Below are positions 33,219 to 41,370 of a stretch of 64,000 nucleotides of DNA, piece after piece. The stretch spans positions 5,084,001 through 5,148,000 of the forward strand of contig NZ_CP108101.1 of assembly GCF_036195325.1 (NCBI RefSeq). Direction: 5' to 3'. The notes below the pieces were generated by a model. That model saw nothing but the letters and a program-made list of their open reading frames with translations, did no database searches and was not told where the DNA came from. This stretch comes from Streptomyces sp. NBC_00234 (GTDB lineage Bacteria; Actinomycetota; Actinomycetes; Streptomycetales; Streptomycetaceae). The translations under genes and the position numbers were made by a program. Positions within the stretch are counted from its first letter, which is position 1; each line of letters begins with the position of its first letter.

Positions 33219-34157
33219 ATGGATAATCTCCCGCTCCTGACGATCGGCGTCACGCTGCTCGCCGGCTTGTTCGCCGTCCTCGGCGTGCACATCTACTCAT
33301 CGGGCAAGGCACAGCGGCAGATCCTGTTCGACCGCATGTCCCAGACGGGGCAGATCACCATCGGCGGACGCAACCGGCGATTCCGCGGGATCGACCGGCG
33401 GCTGCGCCGGACGGGCCTCGGCAAGAAGATCGAACGCAAGATCTCGGCGACGGGCCTGGACCTCACACCCGGCGAGTACGCCGTCTACGTCGTGGCCGCC
33501 CTGCTCGGCCTCTACTTCGTCATCGGCTCGATCTTCGCCCCGTTCTTCGGCCTGCTCGCCGCCCTCATCGGCCTCTGGGGCGGCAACGCCTTCCTCAACT
33601 ACCAGCGGGCCAAGCGCACCGAGGCGTTCATCAACCAGCTCCCCGAGCTCACCCGCGTCCTCGCCAACGCCACCCAGGCGGGCCTGGCCCTGCGTACGGC
33701 GATCGCCATGGCCGTCGAGGAACTCGACGACCCGGCCCACGAGGAACTGCGCCGCGTCGCCGACCGGCTGGCCGTCGGCCACTCCCTCGACGACGCGCTC
33801 AACGAACTCGTCGAGCGCCTGCCCTCCCGCGAACTGACCGTGCTGGTTTCGACCCTCATCCTCTCCAACCGGGCGGGCGGAACGATCGTCTCCTCGCTGC
33901 GCAACCTCACGGGGACGCTGGAAGAGCGCAAGGAGACCCGGCGTGAGGTCACCACACTGCTGTCCCAGGTGAAGGTGACGGCGGTCGCCGTCCCGGTCCT
34001 CGGTATGGGCTTCTTGCTGATCATCAACGGCATGCGCGCCGGGGCACTCGACGACATGACGACCGCCACCATGGGCCGGATCGCCGTCCTCATCGCTGCC
34101 GGCCTCTACGGCCTGGGCTTCTTCTTGATCAACCGGCTCACAAAAGTACGTATCTGA
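33219..34157 (+). CDS. tadB: Tad platform protein TadB
   Basis: The 312-aa inner-membrane protein of the GspF/TadB group has an N-terminal helix, a pair of helices near 85-125 (YAVYVVAALLGLYFVIGSIFAPFFGLLAALIGLWGG), a cytosolic helical T2SSF domain (ELTRVLANATQAGLALRTAIAMAVEEL) and two C-terminal helices. With TadC it forms the membrane platform on which TadA acts. Confidence 0.92.
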   Translation: MDNLPLLTIGVTLLAGLFAVLGVHIYSSGKAQRQILFDRMSQTGQITIGGRNRRFRGIDRRLRRTGLGKKIERKISATGLDLTPGEYAVYVVAALLGLYFVIGSIFAPFFGLLAALIGLWGGNAFLNYQRAKRTEAFINQLPELTRVLANATQAGLALRTAIAMAVEELDDPAHEELRRVADRLAVGHSLDDALNELVERLPSRELTVLVSTLILSNRAGGTIVSSLRNLTGTLEERKETRREVTTLLSQVKVTAVAVPVLGMGFLLIINGMRAGALDDMTTATMGRIAVLIAAGLYGLGFFLINRLTKVRI

Positions 34158-34198
34158 ATCCGACGGCCCTTCAGGAATTAGGAGAGAGGACACACACC

Positions 34199-35086
34199 AT
34201 GGACCTTCTGATCGCGGCCGTCTTCGGACTCGCCGTATACGGAGCCTTCCAGGGCATCCGCATGTACCGCGCCGACGCCAAACTTCCCGGCGACCTGGCC
34301 ATTGCCTTGGAAGTCGGCGCCAGCCGCACGACGGCCACCGGCTCGGCCATCGACCGCATGGGCATGCGGTACGCGCCCCGGGTGCTGAGCATGATGGGCC
34401 CGAAGCGGGTCGACAAGGTCCGCCGCAAGCTGGACATGGCCGGTAACCCGGGCGGCATGACCGTCGACCGGTACGCGGCACGACGGGCGGTCTACGGCGG
34501 GCTGGGGGCCCTCGCGGCCCTGGCCATGCTGATGAACGGGCAGGTTGTACTTGCGGCATTGATGGCCGTCTACGGCTTCTTCTGGACCGACGTGATCATC
34601 GTGTCCGCCATCCGGCGGCGCAAGGACGACATCGACCGGACCCTTCCGGACTTCCTCGATGTTCTTGCGGTCGTCGTCTCGGCCGGACTCGGCTTCCGGC
34701 AGGCTTTGGAACGCGTAGCGGAAAAGTACGCGGGCCCGTGGGCCGACGAACTCCGCATCACCCTGCGCCAGATGGACATGGGTGTCAGCCGCCGCGACGC
34801 CTTCGACCAGCTCCGCAAGCGCAATGAGTCCGAGCAGGTCTCGATGTTCGTCTCGGCTCTCCAGCAGGGCGAGGAGCTCGGCGCCCCGATCGTCGACACG
34901 CTCATTCAGATCGCCAACGACATGCGCCGCACCGACGCCCAGAACGCCCGCCGCAAGGCATCGAAGGCGGTCCCCAAAGCGACGCTGATCGTCACCAGTT
35001 TCATGCTGCCCGGGACGATGATCCTGATCGCCGTCGGCTTCTACTACGCGGCCAACGTCAGCATCGGAGAGGTCTTCGGGTCCTGA
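34199..35086 (+). CDS. tadC: Tad platform protein TadC
   Basis: The 295-aa second T2SSF-type platform protein has membrane segments at about 1-18, 100-135 and 262-288. The cytosolic domain contains LPDFLDVLAVVVSAGLGFRQALERVAEK and VSRRDAFDQLRKRNESEQVSMFVSALQQGEELGAPI, characteristic of TadC. An AGGAGAG ribosome site precedes the ATG. It is the last core machine gene before the two-component pair. Confidence 0.92.
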   Translation: MDLLIAAVFGLAVYGAFQGIRMYRADAKLPGDLAIALEVGASRTTATGSAIDRMGMRYAPRVLSMMGPKRVDKVRRKLDMAGNPGGMTVDRYAARRAVYGGLGALAALAMLMNGQVVLAALMAVYGFFWTDVIIVSAIRRRKDDIDRTLPDFLDVLAVVVSAGLGFRQALERVAEKYAGPWADELRITLRQMDMGVSRRDAFDQLRKRNESEQVSMFVSALQQGEELGAPIVDTLIQIANDMRRTDAQNARRKASKAVPKATLIVTSFMLPGTMILIAVGFYYAANVSIGEVFGS

Positions 35087-35142
35087 CGGAGAACAAAGAA
35101 CGGACTCACTCACCCGACAGCTGACGAGGAGGTGAAAGGCCC

Positions 35143-36522
35143 ATGGGCCCCCGACAGACCGGACCGGCACTCACCGGCGGACCCGACGCGACCACGGCCG
35201 AGAGCACGCCCGGCCACGTTCCGGCACTGCCCATCCAGGTGAACGCCCTCCAGGCCCTGTGCCGTCAGCTCTTCGGCTTCCGTCTCGCCATGACCGCTCT
35301 CGCCGCACCCTTCGCGCTCGTCGGCGTCGACGACAGGCTGGGCAGCTGGCTCGTAGGATCGGCCGTCCTCGTCACCGTCATGGTGTCGTACGCATTGATG
35401 CGGGACTGGGAGCGCTTCGGCCCGATCCTCCTGCGCCACCCCTCCCTGCTCGCCGCAGACATGCTGTTCGGCGCGCTCCTACTCTTTGCAGCCACCCCCG
35501 GCTCCACACTCACCTACGTCACGGTCTGCACTCCGCTGCTGGCGGGCCTGGTCTATGGCTGGCGCGGCAGCGCGATCTTCGCCGTACTCCAGTCGCTTCT
35601 GTTGGCTGTTGCCTATGGAGTCAGCCAGAAGGTTGAAGCGGATGCCTCGGCGCTTCTCGTGGTCGGGCTCTGCATCATGGCTGGGGCGGTCGGCAGTACC
35701 CTGCGGGGTCTGCTCCTCCGGTTCGGCGCCGCGTCCCAGGCCCTGACCGACACCCGTGCACGCCTCGCGGTGAACGGTGCTGTGGAGGAGGAGCGGGCAC
35801 GCCTGGCCCGCGAGATGCACGACTCCGTTGCGAAGACCCTGCACGGCCTCGCCCTCGCCGCCGACGGCCTGGCGAGCACGGCGGACCGGATGGACCCGCT
35901 GACCGTCAAGCACCAGGCGGAACTGGTGGCCCGCGCAGCCCGTCGCGCCGCCGCCGAGTCCCGCGAACTCCTTTCCGACCTGCGCCGGGAATCCGGCCTG
36001 GACGGCGGAGTGGACGTCATCGACGAACTCCAGGCCCGGACAGCGGACTTCGAACGGCGTCATGGCGTCAAGGCCGTCTTCCGCCGGCTCGGTGACGGCC
36101 CCGTACCGCCCATCCCACACGCCGTGGCCCGGCACGCGCTCACGATTGCGACCGAGGCCATGGAGAACGCCCAGCGCCATGCCCACCCCAGCTATTTGGA
36201 CGTCTCCGCGGGCCTGGTCCGCGACACCGTGCGGATCAGCGTGTACGACGACGGCGACGGCCTGCCCCCGGGCACCTCACTGGCCGACCTCCGCAAGGCC
36301 GGGCACTTCGGCCTGGTCGGCATGGTCGAGCGCGCCGCCTCGATCGGCGCCCGTATCCGTATCGGCCGGGGCCACGCCGCCCGGGGCACCGAGGTCCGCC
36401 TCGACTTGTCGCTGGCGGCGATGGACCTGGCCCCACCGACCCCGACTCCCACTCCGCCCCAGGGGTATCCGCCACCGCTCCCGCAGATACCCAGCCAACG
36501 CACGCGTCCTGAGAACGACTGA
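35143..36522 (+). CDS. NarL-type sensor histidine kinase in the tad operon
   Basis: The 459-aa protein has about five or six N-terminal membrane helices (about 40-195), a HisKA_3 dimerisation segment EERARLAREMHDSVAKTLHGL with phospho-acceptor His226, and a HATPase with N-box TEAMENAQRHAHP and G-boxes DDGDGLPPG and GHFGLVGM. The C-terminus is a Pro-rich tail. It should phosphorylate the LuxR-type regulator 48 bp downstream. AGGCCCA-TGGGCCC (35137-35150), an everted pair of the half-sites found upstream of pilin genes, overlaps its start codon, hinting at feedback. The stimulus is unknown; having nearly no extracellular loop suggests a membrane signal. Confidence 0.87.
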   Translation: MGPRQTGPALTGGPDATTAESTPGHVPALPIQVNALQALCRQLFGFRLAMTALAAPFALVGVDDRLGSWLVGSAVLVTVMVSYALMRDWERFGPILLRHPSLLAADMLFGALLLFAATPGSTLTYVTVCTPLLAGLVYGWRGSAIFAVLQSLLLAVAYGVSQKVEADASALLVVGLCIMAGAVGSTLRGLLLRFGAASQALTDTRARLAVNGAVEEERARLAREMHDSVAKTLHGLALAADGLASTADRMDPLTVKHQAELVARAARRAAAESRELLSDLRRESGLDGGVDVIDELQARTADFERRHGVKAVFRRLGDGPVPPIPHAVARHALTIATEAMENAQRHAHPSYLDVSAGLVRDTVRISVYDDGDGLPPGTSLADLRKAGHFGLVGMVERAASIGARIRIGRGHAARGTEVRLDLSLAAMDLAPPTPTPTPPQGYPPPLPQIPSQRTRPEND

Positions 36523-36570
36523 CCAACCGCAGCCCCACCACAGTCCCCACCCGAGAGAGGAGGCCGCACC

Positions 36571-37650
36571 ATGCCGGACGAGATCTCCCGCAGCTCCGGA
36601 GAGCAGTGGACACAGCACCCGCATGTCTCGCAGCACACGTCCTCGCACCCGAGCCCGCTCAGCTCCACCCCTACCTCCGGTCCCCCCATGCCGACGGCAT
36701 CCAGCGAGTTCCCGGACTTCCCGGGCCCGATGACGATGCCCCCGCCACTGCCCCTGAGAGTCGTCGTCGCCGATGACAACCCCGTCGTACGGGCCGGGCT
36801 GACGGTCCTGCTCCAGGGGCGTGACGACATCGACGTGGTGGCCGAGGCGAACGACGGCCGCCAGGCGTACGAGATGGCGGTGCGGCACCATCCCGACGTC
36901 GTTCTGCTGGACGTCCGCATGCCCGGTGTCGACGGCATCTCCGCCCTGCCGCACCTGGTGCGCCTGGCGCCGGTGCTGATGATGACGTACAGCCGCGAGA
37001 GCGAGATCGTCCACGAGGCGCTGCGGCTGGGCGCCGGCGGCTACCTGGTGCACGGCGAGTTCACCGCCGACCAGCTGGTGGCCGCAGTCCGCGACACCAA
37101 GGAGGGCCGGGCGCACTTCACGTACTCCGCCTCCAGCGCCCTGCGCGAGTCGGTACGGGGAGGGGGCGCCCCGGGCCAGGGCGGTCAGCCGCTGCCGGAG
37201 GGTCTGGGTACGGCGTTCAGCGGCCCCGGCTACCGACCCGCCGCGCCGCCCGCGCCGGTATCTGCATCCGCACACGACACGCCAAACCGGCCCATGCCCA
37301 ACCCGGCACAGAACCCGCAGGTGGGGGCAGTTCAGGGCGAGTTGGCACCACCACGATTTCCCCAAAGGGCTTCGCTTACGCAACCATCTGTGGGACATTC
37401 GTCCTCAGGGGTTCCCGCGCCTGCGGTCCCGGGAATGATCGCCGAGCTGAGTGAACGGGAGGTGGAAGTGATGGACCTGATCGCGTCGGGCATGACCAAT
37501 CAGCAGATCGCGGCCACCTGCTTCATCAGCCAGAAGACCGTCAAGAACCACATCAACCGCATCTTCGCCAAGTTGAATGCCGGCAGCCGGGGCGAGGCCA
37601 TCGCCGTCTGGCACCGCATGTCGTCCGGGGGGTCGACGAGGCATGGCTGA
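36571..37650 (+). CDS. NarL/LuxR-type response regulator in the tad operon
   Basis: The 359-aa protein has an unusual ~60-residue N-terminal extension rich in Ser/Pro/His, a receiver domain (about 63-180) and a long disordered linker (about 185-285). The LuxR-type helix-turn-helix is ELSEREVEVMDLIASGMTNQQIAATCFISQKTVKNHINRIFAKLNA. The receiver retains acidic residues (VVADDNP) and the phospho-Asp114 (LLDVRMPG), but the conserved Lys of the GYLLK motif is His161 (GYLVHGEF). Activation may therefore be non-standard. It is the best candidate to bind the 7-2-7 palindromes, which match the heptamer arrangement used by NarL-family proteins. Confidence 0.87.
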   Translation: MPDEISRSSGEQWTQHPHVSQHTSSHPSPLSSTPTSGPPMPTASSEFPDFPGPMTMPPPLPLRVVVADDNPVVRAGLTVLLQGRDDIDVVAEANDGRQAYEMAVRHHPDVVLLDVRMPGVDGISALPHLVRLAPVLMMTYSRESEIVHEALRLGAGGYLVHGEFTADQLVAAVRDTKEGRAHFTYSASSALRESVRGGGAPGQGGQPLPEGLGTAFSGPGYRPAAPPAPVSASAHDTPNRPMPNPAQNPQVGAVQGELAPPRFPQRASLTQPSVGHSSSGVPAPAVPGMIAELSEREVEVMDLIASGMTNQQIAATCFISQKTVKNHINRIFAKLNAGSRGEAIAVWHRMSSGGSTRHG

Positions 37651-37658
37651 CACGACGA

Positions 37659-37712
37659 TGGGCCTGAAGGCCCAACTGACGGAGTGGGCCCGGAGTTGGG
37701 CCCGCAGGCCCA
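37659..37712. promoter_or_regulatory. tandem 7-2-7 palindromes upstream of the flp pilin gene
   Basis: TGGGCCT-GA-AGGCCCA (37659-37674, perfect) and TGGGCCC-GC-AGGCCCA (37697-37712, one mismatch) are centred 38 bp apart, with a lone half-site TGGGCCC at 37685-37691 between them. They lie in the 203-bp gap between the response-regulator stop and the Flp start, so the pilin gene has its own regulated promoter. Confidence 0.75.
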
Positions 37713-37853
37713 TGCGACTGGGTGTGTCCCCGACGTACGTTTCTCATGTCGAAAGCGAGACCGGCCAGGAGGAAGCCGGAAGCGCGGACGACACGAAGAC
37801 TTACGCAGCAGTGTCGGCCGATCTCCGGTCGGCCGAACTCGGAGGGGAACACC

Positions 37854-38087
37854 ATGTCGAACATCACTCTGAAGGCCGCCACCACCACGCAGGCATACAT
37901 CAACGGCTGGAAGAACACGGCCGTCGAGGCCATGAAGCGCCGGAGCGACAAGGGTCAGGGCGCCATCGAGTACGTGGGTATCACCATCCTGGTGGTGGCG
38001 ATCGTGATCGCGCTGATCAACACCAACCTGGGCGCTTCCATCGGGAACAAGTTCACCGCCAAGATCAACGAGGTTCTCGGCAGGTGA
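37854..38087 (+). CDS. flp: Flp-family major pilin
   Basis: The 77-aa prepilin has a 39-residue leader ending SDKG, then QGAIEYVGITILVVAIVIALINTNLGASIGNKFTAKINEVLGR, a short mature pilin with Glu at +5 and Tyr at +6, as in Flp pilins. The leader is longer than in Gram-negative Flp proteins. GGAGGGGA precedes the ATG. The product should be cut by the prepilin peptidase at 61899-62729 and polymerised by TadA/B/C. Its stop overlaps the next GTG start. Confidence 0.92.
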   Translation: MSNITLKAATTTQAYINGWKNTAVEAMKRRSDKGQGAIEYVGITILVVAIVIALINTNLGASIGNKFTAKINEVLGR

Positions 38088-38683
38088 GTCAGTCGGCTGA
38101 CCACGAGTCAGGGCAGGCCGCACCGCTGTACATCACAGCGGTGGTGGGCCTGCTCTTTCTTGCGTTGATCTTCTTTGCGTTCGGCGAAGCCGATGTCAGG
38201 CGTAATGGGGCTCAGAGCGCGTCGGATGCCGCGGCGCTTGCGGCGGCCCAGGAGTCTCGGAGTCTGGAAGCGGTGGACCTGCGGGCCCACATCTTGGACA
38301 GGGCATACCTCACCCTCGTGTTCAACGGGCCGTATCCCGGAACCCACAACGGGTGTGTGAAGGCGTCCAGGTTTGCCGCACAGAACGACGCCATGAGCGT
38401 CGACTGTCGCATGCTCTTTGACGGTCGCTGGGGATTCACGGTTGGTGTCCAGTCGGACAAGGGGATGAGCGCCAACCTGGTTCCGGGCACGGAGGGGAAG
38501 CGCGCGAAGGCGACGTCGGTGGCTGTCGTCGAACCTCGCTGCAAATTCATCCCGAACCCGGATCTGACGTCGCCGTCGCCCGGTGCGCTTGCCTGTGACA
38601 CCAAGGTGTGGGTGATCGACCCCAAGGACTTGGCGCTCCTGCCGGAGATGACCGAGCTCTTCACTGTACGTCTGGCCGACTGA
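38084..38683 (+). CDS. tadG: TadG-like pilus assembly protein
   Basis: The 199-aa protein begins at the GTG overlapping the flp stop. The N-terminal motif ESGQAAPLYITAVVGLLFLALIFFAFGEADVRRNGAQSASDAAALAAAQE is the Tad/TadG-like helix with its following Ala-rich segment. The outer region contains four Cys (HNGCVK, SVDCRM, EPRCKF, LACDTK) that can form two disulfides. It lacks the large VWA domain of Gram-negative TadG, which is usual in actinobacterial versions. Confidence 0.84.
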   Translation: MSQSADHESGQAAPLYITAVVGLLFLALIFFAFGEADVRRNGAQSASDAAALAAAQESRSLEAVDLRAHILDRAYLTLVFNGPYPGTHNGCVKASRFAAQNDAMSVDCRMLFDGRWGFTVGVQSDKGMSANLVPGTEGKRAKATSVAVVEPRCKFIPNPDLTSPSPGALACDTKVWVIDPKDLALLPEMTELFTVRLAD

Positions 38684-38712
38684 CCTCGATCGAACGCAAA
38701 GGAACTGGACCG

Positions 38713-39306
38713 ATGAGTAATCCGCACGTGAGGACCATGCGCCGCGCGGGCGTTGCCGCCTTGATGGTGGCGACGCTCGCTCTGTCGGCGACTGCTTGCG
38801 GCAGCGACGACGGCAAGGAGCCGAAGACGGTCGCGTCCAAGGCATCCACTCCGCCATCGAAATCCGATAAGGGCAGTAGCGGCGGCGAGGTTGTTCCGGA
38901 CACCAGCAAGGTCCTCGTGACGGTCAAAGGCGACTCTGGCGTTGACATGGTGATCAATTCCGCAAAGCGTGATTCCGGCGGCTTCCTCACGGTCAGTGGG
39001 CAGCTCAAGAACACGGGAAGCGGGATGTACACGACTCCGATCCAGTGGAACGGTGAGGAGGAGGCTGTCGCGTCCTCCGGCCGATCACTCGCAGCTATGA
39101 CGCTGGTGGATTCGCAGGAGAAGAAGCGCTACTACGTGCTCCGGGACACGGACAACCGACCGCTGACGACGAGTGGCTACGAGCCGAGCATTGAGGCGGG
39201 GAAGAGTCTCACGTTCTTCGCGCAGTTCCCCGCGCCGGCGCAGTCGACGAGTCAGGTCGACCTTCAGTTCCCCGGTTTCGCCAACGCCACGATCGAGATC
39301 TCCTGA
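38713..39306 (+). CDS. lipoprotein of the tad operon
   Basis: The 197-aa protein has a lipobox LALSATAC (Cys near 28), then a Ser/Lys/Gly linker and a beta-rich domain (VLVTVKGDSGVDMVINSAKRDSGGFLTVSGQLKNTGSGMYTTPIQWNG) reminiscent of DUF4352-like immunoglobulin folds. I infer a surface-anchored partner of the pilus or of the OmpA-like protein that follows with a one-base overlap. The exact role is unknown. Codon use here is a little less GC-extreme than in the flanking tad genes. Confidence 0.76.
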   Translation: MSNPHVRTMRRAGVAALMVATLALSATACGSDDGKEPKTVASKASTPPSKSDKGSSGGEVVPDTSKVLVTVKGDSGVDMVINSAKRDSGGFLTVSGQLKNTGSGMYTTPIQWNGEEEAVASSGRSLAAMTLVDSQEKKRYYVLRDTDNRPLTTSGYEPSIEAGKSLTFFAQFPAPAQSTSQVDLQFPGFANATIEIS

Positions 39307-39950
39307 TGAGCGCCGCCATGTCGAGCACCCAGCGGGCTCGCGCCCGGCTTGCGATGACCGTGTTCGCCGGGGCGCTGGCCTTCGGAGTTGGGGCCACTCC
39401 GAACGCTTTCGCCGATGACAGCCCTTACCCGTCTGCGTCCGCCGAGGTGCCGGTCCAGGTCGACGGCAACGACGCGGACCTTAAGCTCCCGGATGGCGCA
39501 ACCCTCGCCGCCCCCAAGGTCCTCGACATCAAGTCCGTCGTCGAAGACCTGGGAGGCGAGGAGCGCCGCGAGGACACCAACGCAGACATCAAGTTCGCGC
39601 TCCAGGCCGAAGTGCTCTTCGGTAAGGACAGCGCAAAATTGAGCTCTGCGGCCAACAGTCGTATCAACGCGATTGCCGAGGAGATCAAGAAGCAGGACGC
39701 CAAGAAGGTAAGGGTGTTCGGCTTCACCGACAACCTCGGTTCGTCCGCCCACGGCGACGTCCTCTCCAAGCAGCGTGCCGAAGCCGTGCACGGTGTCCTG
39801 CAGAAGGCGCTGACCGGTACCAGCATCACGTTCGAGATCCGTGGATATGGCGAGCAATACCCGATCGCCAGCAACGACAATGAAGAAGGCCGCAAGAAGA
39901 ACCGCCGGGTGGAGGTCTCCTTCCCCCGCGCGGAGGGCTCGCAGAGCTGA
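39306..39950 (+). CDS. secreted OmpA-family peptidoglycan-binding protein
   Basis: The 214-aa protein has a signal peptide (ARLAMTVFAGALAFGVGATPNAFA) and a C-terminal OmpA/MotB-like domain: VLFGKDSAKLSS, VRVFGFTDNLGSS, LSKQRAEAVHGVL and GYGEQYPIASNDNEEGRKKNRRVEV. These hold the Asp and Arg residues that grip diaminopimelate in peptidoglycan. In a monoderm it should hold the pilus base to the wall. It shares one base with the lipoprotein stop and is the last gene of the tad operon before a strong terminator. Confidence 0.87.
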   Translation: MSAAMSSTQRARARLAMTVFAGALAFGVGATPNAFADDSPYPSASAEVPVQVDGNDADLKLPDGATLAAPKVLDIKSVVEDLGGEERREDTNADIKFALQAEVLFGKDSAKLSSAANSRINAIAEEIKKQDAKKVRVFGFTDNLGSSAHGDVLSKQRAEAVHGVLQKALTGTSITFEIRGYGEQYPIASNDNEEGRKKNRRVEVSFPRAEGSQS

Positions 39951-39960
39951 TCCACGCACA

Positions 39961-39997
39961 GCGCCCGGTACCGCGATTGCCTCGCGGTACCGGGCGC
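39961..39997. terminator. terminator of the tad operon
   Basis: GCGCCCGGTACCGCGA (39961-39976) pairs perfectly with TCGCGGTACCGGGCGC (39982-39997). A TTT run follows. The neighbouring convergent gene ends at 40005, so it may act in both directions. Confidence 0.92.
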
Positions 39998-40004
39998 TTT
40001 GCCG

Positions 40005-40196
40005 TTACAGCAGGTGGTCGGCCTTGCCGGCCTTGATGTCGCGGATCATCTGCTGAAGTGCCTCGCGGCTGTCGGTGAGGTAACGATCCTCCTCGCCGCG
40101 AACGGCGATGAAGCCGTTGCCCGCGTCGTCCGTTCCGAGCCGGAAGCAGTTGTTTCCCTCGCCGCAGTAGGACTCTTCCCAGTTGATCTCAGCCAT
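40005..40196 (-). CDS. DUF397 small protein
   Basis: The 63-aa acidic protein has the DUF397 pattern INWEESYCGEGNNCFRLG, a Trp-x2-Ser-x-Cys core and a second Cys. Such genes sit beside XRE/DUF5753 regulators in Streptomyces, where the small protein modulates the regulator (the BldB/WhiJ type of pairing). It starts 10 bp after the regulator's stop on the same strand. Confidence 0.88.
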   Translation of the reverse strand: MAEINWEESYCGEGNNCFRLGTDDAGNGFIAVRGEEDRYLTDSREALQQMIRDIKAGKADHLL

Positions 40197-40206
40197 GGCG
40201 AACTCC

Positions 40207-41058
40207 TCAGAGTTGAAGTGAGATGGTGCGAATGAAGTCTCGCGACTCGGCAGAAGGCAGCGAGGCGTCCTCCATCCAGTCCAAGTGAGCTCGGTACTTG
40301 GCAAGTTGTGCATCTTCGTGCATGAACTCAGGGCCATGCGCCGAATCAAGCTGCACGGTGTCCAGCTGGGGTACGACGCCATGGGCGTAGAGCAGCGCAT
40401 GCCCGGCGCCGGGGAATGCCCCGCGGTCGATGGGGACGACGCGGATCTCGATGTGCTCCCGCTCGGACATCTCGCACAGGTGAAGCAGCTGCTCCTGAGC
40501 GATCTTCCGGCCGCCGAACTGCATCCGCAGCGCGGCTTCGTGGACGTAACCCACGTACTCGGTTGGGGATTTCCGGTCGAGCACCTGCTGTCGCTCCATC
40601 CGGTGGGCCACCCGCAACTCGACCTCCAGACGTGACAACGCGGGCAGTACCGCGCCGAACACAGCCCGGGCGTATCCGTCGGTGTGGAGCAGACCGGGGA
40701 GGTGGACGGTCTGCGCTGTCCGGATGCGAGCCGCGTGCCATTCGAGTTCGGCGATGTTCAGCAGTCCTGACGGGAGGGAGCCCCGGTACTGCTCCCACCA
40801 CCCGCGCTCGCGCTGTTCGGCCATCTCCGCGAGTGCTTCGACGTAACGAGTGTCGGCGCAGGCGTAGTTGCAGGCCAGCGTGCGCACTCGGTCGGCGGCA
40901 ACGGGCCGGACACCAACCTCCATGTTGGAGATCTTTGTGCGGTCGATGCCCAACAGGCCCGCCGCGTACGCGGTGGTCGCCTCGGCAGCGAGGCGCATCT
41001 TGCGCAGTTCGGCGCCGAGCCGCTTCTGGCGCTCTGTCGGAGTTGAACTGCTCGGCAT
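40207..41058 (-). CDS. XRE/DUF5753 transcriptional regulator
   Basis: The 283-aa protein has an N-terminal helix-turn-helix (LGAELRKMRLAAEATTAYAAGLLGIDRTKISNMEVG) and a DUF5753 domain (GLLHTDGYARAVF, RMERQQVL, LRMQFGGRKIAQEQLLHL, HIEIRVVPIDRGAFPGAGHALLY). It belongs to the WhiJ-like family, expanded in Streptomyces and linked to development. The start at ATG 41056-41058 was chosen because codons further upstream enter a perfect palindrome that is probably its operator. It forms a unit with the DUF397 gene. Confidence 0.88.
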   Translation of the reverse strand: MPSSSTPTERQKRLGAELRKMRLAAEATTAYAAGLLGIDRTKISNMEVGVRPVAADRVRTLACNYACADTRYVEALAEMAEQRERGWWEQYRGSLPSGLLNIAELEWHAARIRTAQTVHLPGLLHTDGYARAVFGAVLPALSRLEVELRVAHRMERQQVLDRKSPTEYVGYVHEAALRMQFGGRKIAQEQLLHLCEMSEREHIEIRVVPIDRGAFPGAGHALLYAHGVVPQLDTVQLDSAHGPEFMHEDAQLAKYRAHLDWMEDASLPSAESRDFIRTISLQL

Positions 41059-41121
41059 AGGCCCCTTCTTTCGCCGACGGTGGGCACAGTCTGCCGCTGG
41101 ACGGGGCGCCCGGTCCAGCAG

Positions 41122-41143
41122 GTTGGAGGCAATTGCCTCCAAC
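41122..41143. promoter_or_regulatory. perfect 22-bp palindrome, likely XRE operator
   Basis: The arms are GTTGGAGGCAA and TTGCCTCCAAC, joined without a spacer. It lies 63 bp upstream of the XRE gene and 228 bp upstream of the rightward ATPase-like gene. The rest of 41059-41370 shows no gene. Confidence 0.7.
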
Positions 41144-41370
41144 TCTATGACACGAGTGCCCTCGCTGGGCTACATTCAGTAACGCACCGCTCACGCTCGG
41201 ATGGGTCGGAAGTGCATCACGCGGTCCTGCCCGCACTCTCCTGCCCTGGGAGGGGTCGGCCCGCGTCAGGGAGACAGGCCACTGCCCATCCGGTAAGTCG
41301 CGAGTACCTCGTGCGCATCGACGCGAAAGAGAACCCCGTCAACAGACCTTTCGTTCAAGGGGAGTCGACC

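Noticed and set aside
37643..38083. Possible gene between the response regulator and flp, in frame with TadG
   Set aside because: It crosses the palindrome cluster and the flp gene out of frame; codon bias fails and the TadG start at 38084 is well placed.
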